Source of the DNA: Mesorhizobium ciceri WSM4083
Lineage (GTDB): Bacteria; Pseudomonadota; Alphaproteobacteria; Rhizobiales; Rhizobiaceae
Length of the DNA stretch: 64,000 bases
NCBI RefSeq assembly: GCF_000519305.1
Contig: NZ_KI912610.1
Coordinates: forward strand, 1,408,368 to 1,472,367
Reading direction: 5' to 3'
Position numbers and translations under genes: made by a program. This document shows, piece by piece, positions 19,714 through 28,500 of the stretch; the stretch's first letter is position 1; each line of letters starts with the position of its first letter. A model generated the notes under the pieces. It worked only from the letters and a program-made list of their open reading frames with translations. It made no database searches and was not told the origin of the DNA.

Positions 19714-20663
19714 CGAGTAACTCCGGTTCTGGCGATCATGCCGTTCTCACGCGCCGCCTCGACGAGACCGACACGCACCGCCTCATCGGCGTCGACGCTC
19801 CGGACCTCAAGCCCGGCAAAACCAAGTGCGGCCTGGTAGAGCGCGGCCAGCGCGCCGGACGCAATCAGCACCACGGGTTCCGTGCCGGCGCCATGCCGGC
19901 GGCTGGCGGAGGCGATCTCGCCGCCGATCAGAAGGCCGGACAGGCAGGCGGCGGCATCGTCGGCTTTCAAATCCTGCAGCAGGCCGGCGGCGCGGATGGA
20001 AAACAGCCGCGAGGTGACATCGCCGCCTTCGCCCAATGCGGTTTCGCACCAGCGGCGGAAGAACGGATTGTCCGATGTGACGGGCTTGGGATGTTCGCCG
20101 AGCGAATGGCGCAGAATCGAATGCGCGGCAAGCACCGAAAACAGCTCGCCGGTCGGCCAGGTGCCGAAGCCGGTGACAGTACCGTCCTCGACCAGCACCC
20201 ATTTCGAATGGGTGCCGGGCATGCAGACCAGCTGGCGCCCCTTGGCCTGCAGGCCGGCGCCGGCAAGCTGCGTTTCTTCGCCGCGCATGACGTCGGGCGC
20301 ATCGGCCAGCCGCTGGGCAAGGCCCGGAACGATGCGGATGTCGCGGCTCTGGCCGGGCACGCTGGCAGCACCAGCAAGGATGGCGCTAAGCGGCGCCGGC
20401 ACCGTGACATAGGGTGCTTCGAGCCAGCCCTGGCGGGATCCGGCCATGCCGCAGATGATGACGGGCAGCGCCGCTGGTGCTCCCATCGCCGCCAGATGCC
20501 CTTCGAGGATGGTCGAAAAGCCCTTTTGCTGGGCGGTGATCAGGCCATCATCGCCACGGCGTTCGGCAAGCACCTTGCCTTGCCCATCGATCAGCCAGAC
20601 CCTCATGCGGGTCGTGCCCCAGTCGACGGCGGCGACCGCCGGTGCGTTGCCGACTGGGCTCAC
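19710..20663 (-). CDS. dgoK: 2-dehydro-3-deoxygalactonokinase
   Basis: The product is 317 aa and phosphorylates 2-dehydro-3-deoxygalactonate. The ASKHA phosphate-1 loop is VAAVDWGTTRMRVWLID, with ICGMAGSRQGW and CMPGTHSKWV as further DgoK signatures. The start is a GTG at 20663 that overlaps the dehydrogenase stop as GTGA. An ATG 114 bp upstream in the same frame would overlap that gene heavily and is rejected. Confidence 0.92.
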   Translation of the reverse strand: MSPVGNAPAVAAVDWGTTRMRVWLIDGQGKVLAERRGDDGLITAQQKGFSTILEGHLAAMGAPAALPVIICGMAGSRQGWLEAPYVTVPAPLSAILAGAASVPGQSRDIRIVPGLAQRLADAPDVMRGEETQLAGAGLQAKGRQLVCMPGTHSKWVLVEDGTVTGFGTWPTGELFSVLAAHSILRHSLGEHPKPVTSDNPFFRRWCETALGEGGDVTSRLFSIRAAGLLQDLKADDAAACLSGLLIGGEIASASRRHGAGTEPVVLIASGALAALYQAALGFAGLEVRSVDADEAVRVGLVEAARENGMIARTGVTR

Positions 20664-21427
20664 AGGAAACCTCCATCGACGACCAGCATCTGCGCTGTCA
20701 GCATGCGCGAGGCGTCCGAAGCGAGGAACAGCACGGTGCCGACGATGTCGTCCGGCTGCATCACCTGTTTGATGCACTGCTTGGCAACATGGGCGGCAAG
20801 CGCCTGTTCGGTCACCCAGAGCTCCTTCTGCCGCTCGGTGATCACCCAGCCGGGCGCAATGGCGTTGACGCGGATGCCGTCGACGCCGAGCTTGCCAGCC
20901 AGCCCCTTGGTCAGACCGAGGATACCGGCCTTGGCCGCCGTGTAGGACGGCATGTCGGGGTGGTTGATGAGATAGGATGTCGAGGTGAAGTTGATGATTG
21001 AGCCGCCGCCCGCCCGCTTCATGCCCGGCGCCACCGCTTGCGCGGTGAAGAAATGCGGCCGCAGATTGATCGCTTGGTTGTTGTCCCAGAACTCGACCGT
21101 CACGTCCTCGACGGCGTGGCGTTCGTCCCAGGCGGCATTGTTGACCAGCACGGTGACATCGCCATGCGCCTCGGCGGCCTTCGCGGCGGACGCCCGCAGA
21201 GCCTCGACGTCGCGCAAATCGGTCTTGAGATAGAGCGGCCTCTTGCCGAACGCTTTCTCGATGCGGTCGGCAAGGGCCGTGCTCGGGCCGTCGGCGATGT
21301 CGATGAAGGCGACATTGGCGCCCTGACGCACAAAACCCTCGGTCAGTGCAGCACCTATTCCGGAGCCGCCGCCGGTGATCAGCACCGAGGCTCCTTCGAG
21401 GTCGGCAAAATGCGCCGATGGCATCAT
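20660..21427 (-). CDS. Short-chain dehydrogenase, probable galactose/aldose 1-dehydrogenase
   Basis: The product is 255 aa and a classical SDR: cofactor loop LITGGGSGIGAAL, NNAA, catalytic Ser-Tyr-Lys as TSTSY...PSYTAAKAG. Asp in FIDIAD after beta-2 suggests NAD preference. As first gene of the operon it probably oxidises D-galactose (or a related aldose) to the lactone. The ATG at 21427 has GGGAG 9 nt upstream; an ATG at 21448 is also in frame. Confidence 0.85.
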   Translation of the reverse strand: MMPSAHFADLEGASVLITGGGSGIGAALTEGFVRQGANVAFIDIADGPSTALADRIEKAFGKRPLYLKTDLRDVEALRASAAKAAEAHGDVTVLVNNAAWDERHAVEDVTVEFWDNNQAINLRPHFFTAQAVAPGMKRAGGGSIINFTSTSYLINHPDMPSYTAAKAGILGLTKGLAGKLGVDGIRVNAIAPGWVITERQKELWVTEQALAAHVAKQCIKQVMQPDDIVGTVLFLASDASRMLTAQMLVVDGGFL

Positions 21428-21452
21428 CGTTGTTGTCTCCCAGCGCATGACC

Positions 21453-21548
21453 CCGAAAATCGGATCGATTTTCGGAAAGGGATCATGCTCAAAATGTAAA
21501 TTGCTACAGCGTCCTTTGCGCACCCAAAAGGACGCGCGGCGCTGTAGC
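21453..21548. repeat. Composite palindromic repeat upstream of the sugar operon
   Basis: CCGAAAATCG-GAT-CGATTTTCGG (21453-21475) is a 10-bp-arm hairpin, followed by GATCATGCTCAAAAT. A second imperfect palindrome opens GCTACAGCG (21503-21511) and closes CGCTGTAGC (21540-21548). Both match the style of dispersed rhizobial palindromic elements. No gene is seen between 21428 and 21696. Confidence 0.65.
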
Positions 21549-21696
21549 GTGACCGGCGCGCATCCTAGCCACGCAAGGCGCGCGGGCAAGGGCGAACCGC
21601 CGAATTTCAGGGCTTATGTCAGACAAAACGACAATGCGCCGCACCGGATGCGCACAACGACATCGTCAGGATTGCTGGCGGCTTCGAGATCGCCGG

Positions 21697-23046
21697 TCAG
21701 ATCGCCTTGGCGCGCAGGGCGCCGCGGAAGGAATCGCGGAGATAGCCGAGCGTGGCGTCGGCATCGACCGGCTTGCCGAACAGATAGCCTTGCCCGCCGG
21801 CGCAGCCGAACTGGACCAGGCGGTCGGCCTGCGCTTCCTGCTCGATGCCTTCGGCGACGACATCCATGCCGAGCCCCTCGCACATGGCGAGAATGGCGCG
21901 GATGATGTGTTCGGACGGGCGGTCGTCGAGAATGGAAGAGACGAAGGCGCGGTCGATCTTGAGCTTGTCGAAATGGAATTCGCGCAGACGGCCGAGCGAG
22001 GACTGGCCGGTGCCGAAATCGTCGAGCGAGACGCGGATGCCGACGCGGCGCAGATCCTCGACGACCTGGGCCGCCGAGGCCGGGTCATTCATCAGGCCGG
22101 TCTCGGTGATCTCGATCTCCAGCCGGCGCGGATCGAAGCCGGTGCGGTCGAGGATCGCCAGTATGTGCAGGCCGGTGTTCTGGTCGACGAGCTGCGAGGG
22201 TGACAGGTTGAACGACAGGAACAGGTCTTTCGGCCAGCTTCTGGCGGCCTCTGTCGCCTTGCGCAGCACCAGCTGCGACAGCGGGCCGATGATGCCGCGC
22301 TCCTCGGCGATGGGAATGAAGACGGTCGGCGGCACCGAACCCAGGTCGCGATCGGTCCAGCGCGCCAGCGTCTCGAAGCCGATGGTGCGGCGCGTGGCGA
22401 GATCGACGATGGGCTGGAAATGCGGCTCCACCTCGCCGGCCGAAACGGCACGGCGCAGTGCCTGTTCGATGCGGGTGACGCGCTTGGCCGCTTCTTCCAT
22501 CTCGCGGGTGTAGACGACGACCCGGCCACGGCCGGAACGCTTGGCGTGGTAGAGCGCCGTCTCTGCCTTGTTGATGAGGATTTCCGTGGTCTCGTCGCCC
22601 GAATAGAACAGCGAGCAGCCGACCGAGGCCGAAAGCCTGGCGGTGCGTTCGCCGACATCATAGGGCGCCGACAGGATCTCGATCAGCATGCGGGACTTTT
22701 CGGCCGCTGCATCCTCACTGAACACCAGGGGATAGAGAAAGGCGAATTCGTCGGCACCGATGCGGCAGACCGTGGAATGGCCGTCCATCGAGGCGCGTAG
22801 CCGCATCGCGACCTGGATCAGGATGTCGTCGCCGGCCTTGTGGCCGAACAGATCGTTGATCGGCTTGAAGCCGTCGAGGTCGAGAATGCCGACGGTAAAG
22901 GGCGCGGGATCGTCGGCCCGGTCGGCGATCAGGCGATCGACCTTGTCGAAGAAGCGGCGATGGTTGCCAAGCCCGGTCAACGGATCTGTGAATGCCAGAT
23001 CCGTGCTCTCCCTGTTTGCCTGACCGGTGCCAAACGAAGTTTGCAT
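21697..23046 (-). CDS. GGDEF-EAL domain protein (cyclic-di-GMP turnover)
   Basis: The product is 449 aa with no membrane segment or sensor domain. The GGDEF domain (about 15-180) begins LAFTDPLTGLGNHRRFF and has the active-site loop as GADEF (97-101) instead of GGDEF. The EAL domain (about 190-445) has ETL at 225-227, with later motifs NLSP, EITE, DDFGTG and AEGIE intact. The phosphodiesterase half looks competent; the cyclase half may be weak or regulatory. Confidence 0.9.
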   Translation of the reverse strand: MQTSFGTGQANRESTDLAFTDPLTGLGNHRRFFDKVDRLIADRADDPAPFTVGILDLDGFKPINDLFGHKAGDDILIQVAMRLRASMDGHSTVCRIGADEFAFLYPLVFSEDAAAEKSRMLIEILSAPYDVGERTARLSASVGCSLFYSGDETTEILINKAETALYHAKRSGRGRVVVYTREMEEAAKRVTRIEQALRRAVSAGEVEPHFQPIVDLATRRTIGFETLARWTDRDLGSVPPTVFIPIAEERGIIGPLSQLVLRKATEAARSWPKDLFLSFNLSPSQLVDQNTGLHILAILDRTGFDPRRLEIEITETGLMNDPASAAQVVEDLRRVGIRVSLDDFGTGQSSLGRLREFHFDKLKIDRAFVSSILDDRPSEHIIRAILAMCEGLGMDVVAEGIEQEAQADRLVQFGCAGGQGYLFGKPVDADATLGYLRDSFRGALRAKAI

Positions 23047-23276
23047 CGGTGTCCCTGTTTTGTGACGTCGGAATTTATTTTCAGACTGGCAGCAAACCCT
23101 TTAGGAAACGTATCGCGAAATCGATTTTCCACGGGCAACCGCGACTGTTTCGAAGGATCGATGAAAGCAGCGCATTCGGGTGTCAGATGCCAATCCCAGG
23201 AATGTCGCGATTGGCAGACGGGCAGTGAGCCTGTACAGGCAAGACAGTCGTCCATCCGAGCCGCCGGAGACCCGCC

Positions 23277-24218
23277 ATGAAGCTGAAAATCGCCGTCCAG
23301 ATGGACCACATCTCCACCGTGTCGATCGCCGGCGACACCTCGTTCGCGCTGTCGCTGGAAGCGCAGCGGCGCGGCCATGAGCTGTTCCACTACACGCCGG
23401 ATCGGCTGTCGTTGCGCGACGGCAAGGTGTTTGCCCGCATCGAGGAAATGCAGGTGCGCGACGAGAAGGGCAGCCACTATTCGCTGGGCGAGAAGGTGCG
23501 CACCGACCTGTCGGAGATGGATGTGGTCCTGCTGCGCCAGGATCCGCCCTTCGACATGAACTACATCACCACCACGCACATCCTGGAGCGCATCCACCCG
23601 AAAACGCTCGTGGTCAACGACCCGGCCTGGGTGCGCAACAGCCCCGAAAAGATCTTCGTCACCGAATTTGCCGACCTGATGCCGGACACGCTGATCACCA
23701 AGGATCCACTCGAAGTTGCCGCCTTCCGCAAGGAGTTCGGCGACATCATCGTCAAGCCGCTCTACGGCAATGGCGGCGCCGGCATCTTCCATCTGCTGGA
23801 GGCCGACCGCAACCTGGCCTCGCTGCTGGAAATGTTCGGCCAGATGTTCCGTGAACCCTATATCGTGCAGCGCTATCTCAAGGACGTGCGCAAGGGCGAC
23901 AAGCGCATCATCCTGATCGACGGCGAGCCGGTCGGCGCCATCAACCGGGTGCCGGCCGAGCATGATTCCCGCTCCAACATGCATGTCGGCGGCCGTGCTG
24001 AAAAGACCGAATTGACAGAGCGCGAACGCGAGATCTGCGCCCGCATCGGCCCAGCGCTGAAGGAGCGCGGCTTCATCCTGGTCGGCATCGACGTCATCGG
24101 CGACTACATGACCGAGATCAACGTGACCTCGCCGACCGGCGTGCGCGAGGTCAAGCGCTTCGGCGGCGCCGACATCGCCAGCCTGTTCTGGGACGCGGTC
24201 GAGGGAAAGCGGAAGTAA
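23277..24218 (+). CDS. gshB: Glutathione synthetase
   Basis: The product is 313 aa and joins gamma-glutamylcysteine and glycine with ATP hydrolysis. Family features are MDHISTVSIAGDTSFAL, LLRQDPPFDMNYITTTHIL, and the ATP-grasp segments IIVKPLYGNGGAGIF and DVIGDYMTEINVTSPTG. GCCGGAGAC precedes the ATG. Length is normal. It lies divergent from the GGDEF-EAL gene, with a 230-bp gap holding both promoters. Confidence 0.97.
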   Translation: MKLKIAVQMDHISTVSIAGDTSFALSLEAQRRGHELFHYTPDRLSLRDGKVFARIEEMQVRDEKGSHYSLGEKVRTDLSEMDVVLLRQDPPFDMNYITTTHILERIHPKTLVVNDPAWVRNSPEKIFVTEFADLMPDTLITKDPLEVAAFRKEFGDIIVKPLYGNGGAGIFHLLEADRNLASLLEMFGQMFREPYIVQRYLKDVRKGDKRIILIDGEPVGAINRVPAEHDSRSNMHVGGRAEKTELTEREREICARIGPALKERGFILVGIDVIGDYMTEINVTSPTGVREVKRFGGADIASLFWDAVEGKRK

Positions 24219-24244
24219 GGGCAAGCCTCTTTCATGGATACTGA

Positions 24245-24460
24245 TTAGGGCTGCCGGTTAAATAGGATAACCGCCAACCCTATCAGGCTAACAACCGTGC
24301 TGATGGTCGCACCAATGATCGCCAAAAAAGCGACGACGCCGAATGTCACCACACATCTCTCACCGTGGCACCGGTCCAAAAAAACAAAGAGGTAGATGCC
24401 GAGCCCGACGATGATTGGCGGCACAACCGCCATAATTGCAAGCAGCCTGGTGTTGCTCAA
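24245..24460 (-). CDS. Small membrane protein of unknown function
   Basis: The product is 71 aa from a TTG start, or 62 aa from the ATG at 24433. It has two hydrophobic helices (LAIMAVVPPIIVGLGIYLFV and GVVAFLAIIGATISTVVSLI) with a short polar CHGERC loop. It is convergent with gshB. No family is recognised and expression is unproven. Confidence 0.45.
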   Translation of the reverse strand: MSNTRLLAIMAVVPPIIVGLGIYLFVFLDRCHGERCVVTFGVVAFLAIIGATISTVVSLIGLAVILFNRQP

Positions 24461-24735
24461 AGCGCGCGGCCCCGACGAGAGATCTCCATAGTCGTATCAT
24501 TTCCCGCTGCGGCAACAACTATTCCGCGCGATCGTATTCAGTGATCGTGTTTTCCGTTTTCATTTTGTCTTAACCATGTTCCGTTTTTGCAACCGCGCTC
24601 AATTCCGCTGCAACCCAAGCGGTCATGCGTTCCCGTAATGTTCTTGATTTGACCGGGGAAGTGTGATTGTCTTCCCGGCGGGCCCATTCCTGGCCTGAAC
24701 GCAGGGCTGTGGCAAGCCTGAATTGGGGTTGCACG

Positions 24736-25437
24736 ATGGTGGCGCGGGTTCGCACGGTCGCTTTCCAGGGCATCGAGGCCGTGCCGGTCGACGTGCAGGT
24801 GATGATCGCACCCGGCAAGGTCAACATGCACATCGTCGGCCTGGGCGACAAGGCGGTGGCCGAAAGCCGCGAGCGGGTGCAGGCCGCACTGCATGCTTCC
24901 GGCCTGTCGATGCCGTCGAAGAAAGTCACGGTCAATCTGGCGCCGGCCGACCTGCCGAAGGAAGGCAGCCACTACGACCTGCCGATCGCGCTTGGCCTGA
25001 TGGCTGCCCTTGGCGCCATTCCGGGCGACATGCTGGCCGGCTATGTCGTGCTTGGAGAATTGTCGCTCGACGGCACGATTGCTGCGGTCGCCGGCGCCTT
25101 GCCGGCGGCGATCGCCGCCAATGCCGAGGGCAAGGGCCTGATCTGCCCGTTCGCATGCGGGCCGGAAGCGGCCTGGGCTGGCAAGGATTTCGACATTCTG
25201 GCGCCGCGCAGCCTGATTGCCATCGCCAATCATTTTCGTGGCACGCAGGTGCTGTCGCGCCCCGAGGCCGGCATTCATGCCGCCGCGCTGGATTTGCCCG
25301 ACCTCGCCGACATCAAGGGCCAGGAGACCGCCAAGCGGGCGCTGGAGGTGGCGGCGGCCGGCGGGCACAATCTCTTGAGAATGTGGGTCATTAAATACTT
25401 TAATACGGCACAATATCCTAACATTGTGGCCGATTAA
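24736..25437 (+). pseudogene. comM: comM (YifB-type AAA+ helicase), 5' part interrupted by the island
   Basis: The first 214 codons (to 25378) are native ComM: the N-terminal Lon-like domain with VPVDVQVMIAPGKVNMHIVG, LAPADLPKEGSHYDLPIALG, and the start of the ATPase domain DIKGQETAKRALEVAAAGGHN. After LL the frame runs into 19 island-encoded codons and stops at 25437. The Walker A motif lies on the far side of the island. ComM is a hexameric helicase that promotes branch migration in natural transformation. Removing the island restores a 510-aa protein, so the gene is split but potentially repairable by excision. Confidence 0.97.
25373..25378 (+). other. attL core TCTTGA
   Basis: TCTTGA occurs here and at the right end (62237-62242). 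Joining the flanks through one copy gives CTC TTG ATG ATC GGG, the expected ComM codons. A very short identical core is typical of serine integrases. Confidence 0.92.
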
Positions 25438-25756
25438 ATGGCGCCGTGCCCGCAGGCAAAAACGGCCCGTTTAGCGCGCCTGCCCGAACTGCTAAGTTGA
25501 TGCTGCTAGCTGCATCACGCTGTCCGCTGGCCTGTAACTCCATTCGATGGCCAGTTCGCAGCAAACTGAGGACCGCGCATGCAGATCAGGATGCAACCTT
25601 GCGACGCAGGAAGATTACAGAAAGGTCAGCAAACGCAGGCAACGGACCCGTTAGCGATGGGCCCTTTCCGCTCCCCACAGAGATCGTCGTCAAAATGCTG
25701 GCTATTCCGTGATGGGATTTGGGCAACGAAAAAAGATCAGAGAGAGATGCCAAGTC
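25438..25756. other. Left-end stretch with no recognised gene
   Basis: Short open frames exist on the plus strand, but none has a ribosome site, domain or composition that I can support. It probably contains part of the attachment region and decayed sequence. Confidence 0.5.
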
Positions 25757-26128
25757 CTACTCCACGATCTTCCAGTATGAGTCCTTGCGGATCACCTTTC
25801 CGTCGCGAAACGTGTAGAAATCACAGCCTCGGACTTCCTTTTTCACACCGTCGCGGGTCGTGCCGGTGAGGGTCCATTTCGACATGCCGGTGTCGGCAAC
25901 CTCGTCTACAAAATGCTCACCATTCCCGTAGTGGACATCAGGCAAGCCTTCAAAACGCGTCGCCAGCGCATCTCGTACGTTTCGCTTGCCCTCGCAACGA
26001 GTTCCCCAGGGCTCGGCTCCCCTCGGCATCTCAAGGATACAGTCGTCGGCGAAAAACGCCATGATGCGATCGAGATCGTGCGCGTTGAAGGCCTCGCATA
26101 GCTCCGTCAGTGTAGCTCGAATGTCCAT
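25757..26128 (-). CDS. SnoaL-like / NTF2-like domain protein
   Basis: The product is 123 aa. The N-terminal helix and first strand, LTELCEAFNAHDLDRIMAFF followed by ADDCILEMPRG, and the C-terminal VRGCDFYTFRDGKVIRKDSY are characteristic of the SnoaL/NTF2-like fold. These proteins are small enzymes or ligand binders with very varied roles. The ATG at 26128 has GGAGGAG 9 nt upstream. Confidence 0.85.
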   Translation of the reverse strand: MDIRATLTELCEAFNAHDLDRIMAFFADDCILEMPRGAEPWGTRCEGKRNVRDALATRFEGLPDVHYGNGEHFVDEVADTGMSKWTLTGTTRDGVKKEVRGCDFYTFRDGKVIRKDSYWKIVE

Positions 26129-26241
26129 GCGCTCGTGTCTCCTCCAAATCCGAAGTAGGTCACTGGCAGCGAAGCCGGTCAAGTTCCCAAGCCTCCAAGC
26201 CTCAGCTTGCCATGACTTCGATAAACCGCAGCTTCCGCCAC

Positions 26242-26423
26242 TCACCCCTTCTTCGCAAACGCCCAGACCAACAGCGGGCAGTGGTCATCGTTGCTGAGGT
26301 CGCACCACAGGACCGCAGGCGCGGCCGGGGCCGCCGATGTGGCTTTGGCGCAGGCCTTGTTGCCCCAGCCTCGAATCTTGACGTTCGCTGGGGAAAGCCG
26401 CCATCGACCATCAGCGGCTTCAT
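26242..26423 (-). pseudogene. Remnant of methyltransferase-like gene (C-terminal part, frameshifted)
   Basis: The minus strand reads KPLMVDGGF and then, after a frameshift, GWGNKACAKA, CDLSNDDHCPLLVWAFAKKG and a stop. This matches the C-terminus of the intact gene at 30169-30783 (KQLMVEGGF, GWGNKACARA, DLSNDEEYPLMVWAFAKRAA). The upstream two thirds are largely deleted. It is in inverted orientation to the intact copy. Confidence 0.8.
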
Positions 26424-26574
26424 ATGCGCAAAAGATGACAACCTGGCGCCACCTTCTGGCGGCGCTACGAGGAAGAACGCGCGATCAGCGGTTCCCCAGC
26501 TGCTCCGCCCCGCTACGAAGTTTCCGTCCCCTTTCACACAAGAGGACTGCGGATAACCAGGTATACTTTTGTGC

Positions 26575-26769
26575 CTAGTAGTCGCCGTTGTAATACCGGT
26601 CGTCGCAAGGCGCGGTGTAGATGCGGCCGTAACGGTCCTGGTAGCGGCAGAGTTGGGTGCCGCGCGGCTCCTGCGGGGTGGTGGCGCTGCCGACGACAGC
26701 GCCGAGCAGCGCGCCGCCGGCGCCACCCAGCAACGCGCCGGTGGTGGCCCGCCGCCCCAGAGCGGTCAC
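26575..26769 (-). pseudogene. 5'-deleted copy of the glycine-zipper lipoprotein gene
   Basis: A 64-codon frame from a GTG matches the C-terminal two thirds of the intact lipoprotein at 29745-30059: TTGALLGGAGGALLGAVVGS and CRYQDRYGRIYTAPCDDRYY. The signal peptide and lipobox are missing. Sequence just upstream (CGTTCCGCCGCAATG) also matches the region upstream of the intact copy, so an internal deletion removed the 5' end. Confidence 0.75.
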
Positions 26770-26919
26770 ATTGCGGCGGAACGGCGGCGCGCCGGCTCAT
26801 CGTAGTGAGAGTTTCCCGGCAGTTGAAGGCTATGGTTGCACAACCTGAACAGGGTATTCCAATTCTGACCGCAGGCCCTACTTCACCGACTTAGGACATC
26901 GGCACGACGGCGCAATGCG

Positions 26920-28500
26920 ATGGAAAAGGCTGAGACAGCCCTAAATCCTCCACCTGGGAGGCGAAGGGGCCGCGCGGCCCAATATCTTCGAATGTCCACC
27001 GATCAGCAAATCTACTCGCTTGAGAACCAGAAGGATGCAATTCGCAGCTATGCGGACATCATGGGGTACGACATCGTTGCCACGTACGAAGATCCCGGTC
27101 GAAGCGGGTTGAACATAGAGGGGCGGCCCGGCCTGCAGAAGCTGCTGTTCGATGTAGAAAACGGACGCGCCAATTTTGAGACGGTCGTCGTCTACGACGT
27201 GAGCCGATGGGGCCGATTTCAAAACATCGATGAAAGCGCCTCCTACGAATACCGTTGCCAAATGGCAGGGATACGCATCGAGTTCTGCGCAGAGCAATTT
27301 GTGAACGATGGCAGTGTGGGTTCTGACGTTCTCAAGGTCATCAAACGGAGCATGGCCGCCGAGGCAAGCCGCATGCTCTCGCTGAAGGTCTTCCGCGGGC
27401 AAAGCCGGATAGTCAAGCTGGGTTTCCGGGGAGGCGGATACGCAGGATACGGCTTTCGGCGCATGCTGACAGATGGAGAGGGCAAGCCCAAGGCTATCCT
27501 AAAGCCGAGGGAATGGAAGAGCCTGTCATCCGACCGAGTTATCCTCGTGCGTGGACCGGCAGATGAGATTCGTACCGTCCGCTGGATTTTCAACCAATTC
27601 GTGAACAGGGGCAAAACTGAGTTCCAGATCGCGAATGCGCTGAACGAGCGCGGCGTTCCCGCAGAATTGAATCGCACCTGGACGACTACTTCCGTGCGCA
27701 ACCTCCTCACCAATGAAAAATACATCGGCAACAATGTTTGGAACAAAACTTGCACCACGCTTCATAGCAAGAGGAGACCTAACCCCCCGAGCGCATGGGT
27801 CCGCGCTGAAAATGTGAATGAGCCGCTCGTCAGCCGTGACCTGTTCCGGCGCGCGCAAGCCATTGTGGCCGAGGAGAAACACGGTGCTGTTCGCATCAGC
27901 AACGAACAGCTGCTGGTGAACCTTGCTAAGCTTCTTGAAAAACGAGGCCGGTTATCGGGCTCAATCATCAATGCCGCGCCCGGCCGGTCGACAAAGAGCC
28001 TGTACATCCATCGCTTTGGAACCCTCCAGGCAGCCTACAAGCTGATCGGTTTTGAGGCCTCGCTGAACTACCGGTATTTCGACCAAAACACCCGGCTTCA
28101 CCGCCGCCGGTTGGAGATCATCGACGAACTTGTAGAGGCAATCGAGAGGGTCGGCGGAGAGGCCCATTACGACACCAGAACCGCGCTTGTGCGGGTCAAT
28201 GGGGAGTTCACTGTCGCGTTATGGACTGCGCGCTACCGCGCCACGAGCTACGGCTATCCTCGTTGGCCAGTTAGGAGGCGGCGTCAGGCCGTTTCCGACA
28301 TCACGATATTGGTCAGGATGAAACCCGACAATGTCACGGCCCGCGACTACCTGGTCGCACCGACAGCCGACTTAAGACGGGCGCCGGCCATGATGAGAGC
28401 AAACAGCGGTATGCGTTTCGATCCCTTTCTTTTTCAGTCGTTGGCGCCGGTAGTGGTGATAGCAAGGCGGATGCCGATTGAGCCAGGTCTAGGGTCATGA
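26920..28500 (+). CDS. Serine recombinase family protein
   Basis: The product is 526 aa. The resolvase catalytic domain has the nucleophile in YLRMSTDQQ (Ser26) and the VVVYDVSRWGR motif, followed by a recombinase domain (IANALNERGVPAELNRTWTT, VRNLLTNEKYIGNNVW). There is no Cys zinc ribbon of the phage-integrase type. Its stop overlaps the next start as ATGA. It is flanked by inverted copies of the lipoprotein/methyltransferase locus, so it may belong to an older nested element. No att sites are evident beside it. Confidence 0.9.
   Translation: MEKAETALNPPPGRRRGRAAQYLRMSTDQQIYSLENQKDAIRSYADIMGYDIVATYEDPGRSGLNIEGRPGLQKLLFDVENGRANFETVVVYDVSRWGRFQNIDESASYEYRCQMAGIRIEFCAEQFVNDGSVGSDVLKVIKRSMAAEASRMLSLKVFRGQSRIVKLGFRGGGYAGYGFRRMLTDGEGKPKAILKPREWKSLSSDRVILVRGPADEIRTVRWIFNQFVNRGKTEFQIANALNERGVPAELNRTWTTTSVRNLLTNEKYIGNNVWNKTCTTLHSKRRPNPPSAWVRAENVNEPLVSRDLFRRAQAIVAEEKHGAVRISNEQLLVNLAKLLEKRGRLSGSIINAAPGRSTKSLYIHRFGTLQAAYKLIGFEASLNYRYFDQNTRLHRRRLEIIDELVEAIERVGGEAHYDTRTALVRVNGEFTVALWTARYRATSYGYPRWPVRRRRQAVSDITILVRMKPDNVTARDYLVAPTADLRRAPAMMRANSGMRFDPFLFQSLAPVVVIARRMPIEPGLGS

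Noticed and set aside
22977..24224. 415-codon minus-strand frame opposite gshB
   Set aside because: It is an antisense shadow of glutathione synthetase.
25373..25378. tRNA gene as the integration target
   Set aside because: Neither end contains tRNA-like sequence, and the comM reading frame explains both junctions exactly.
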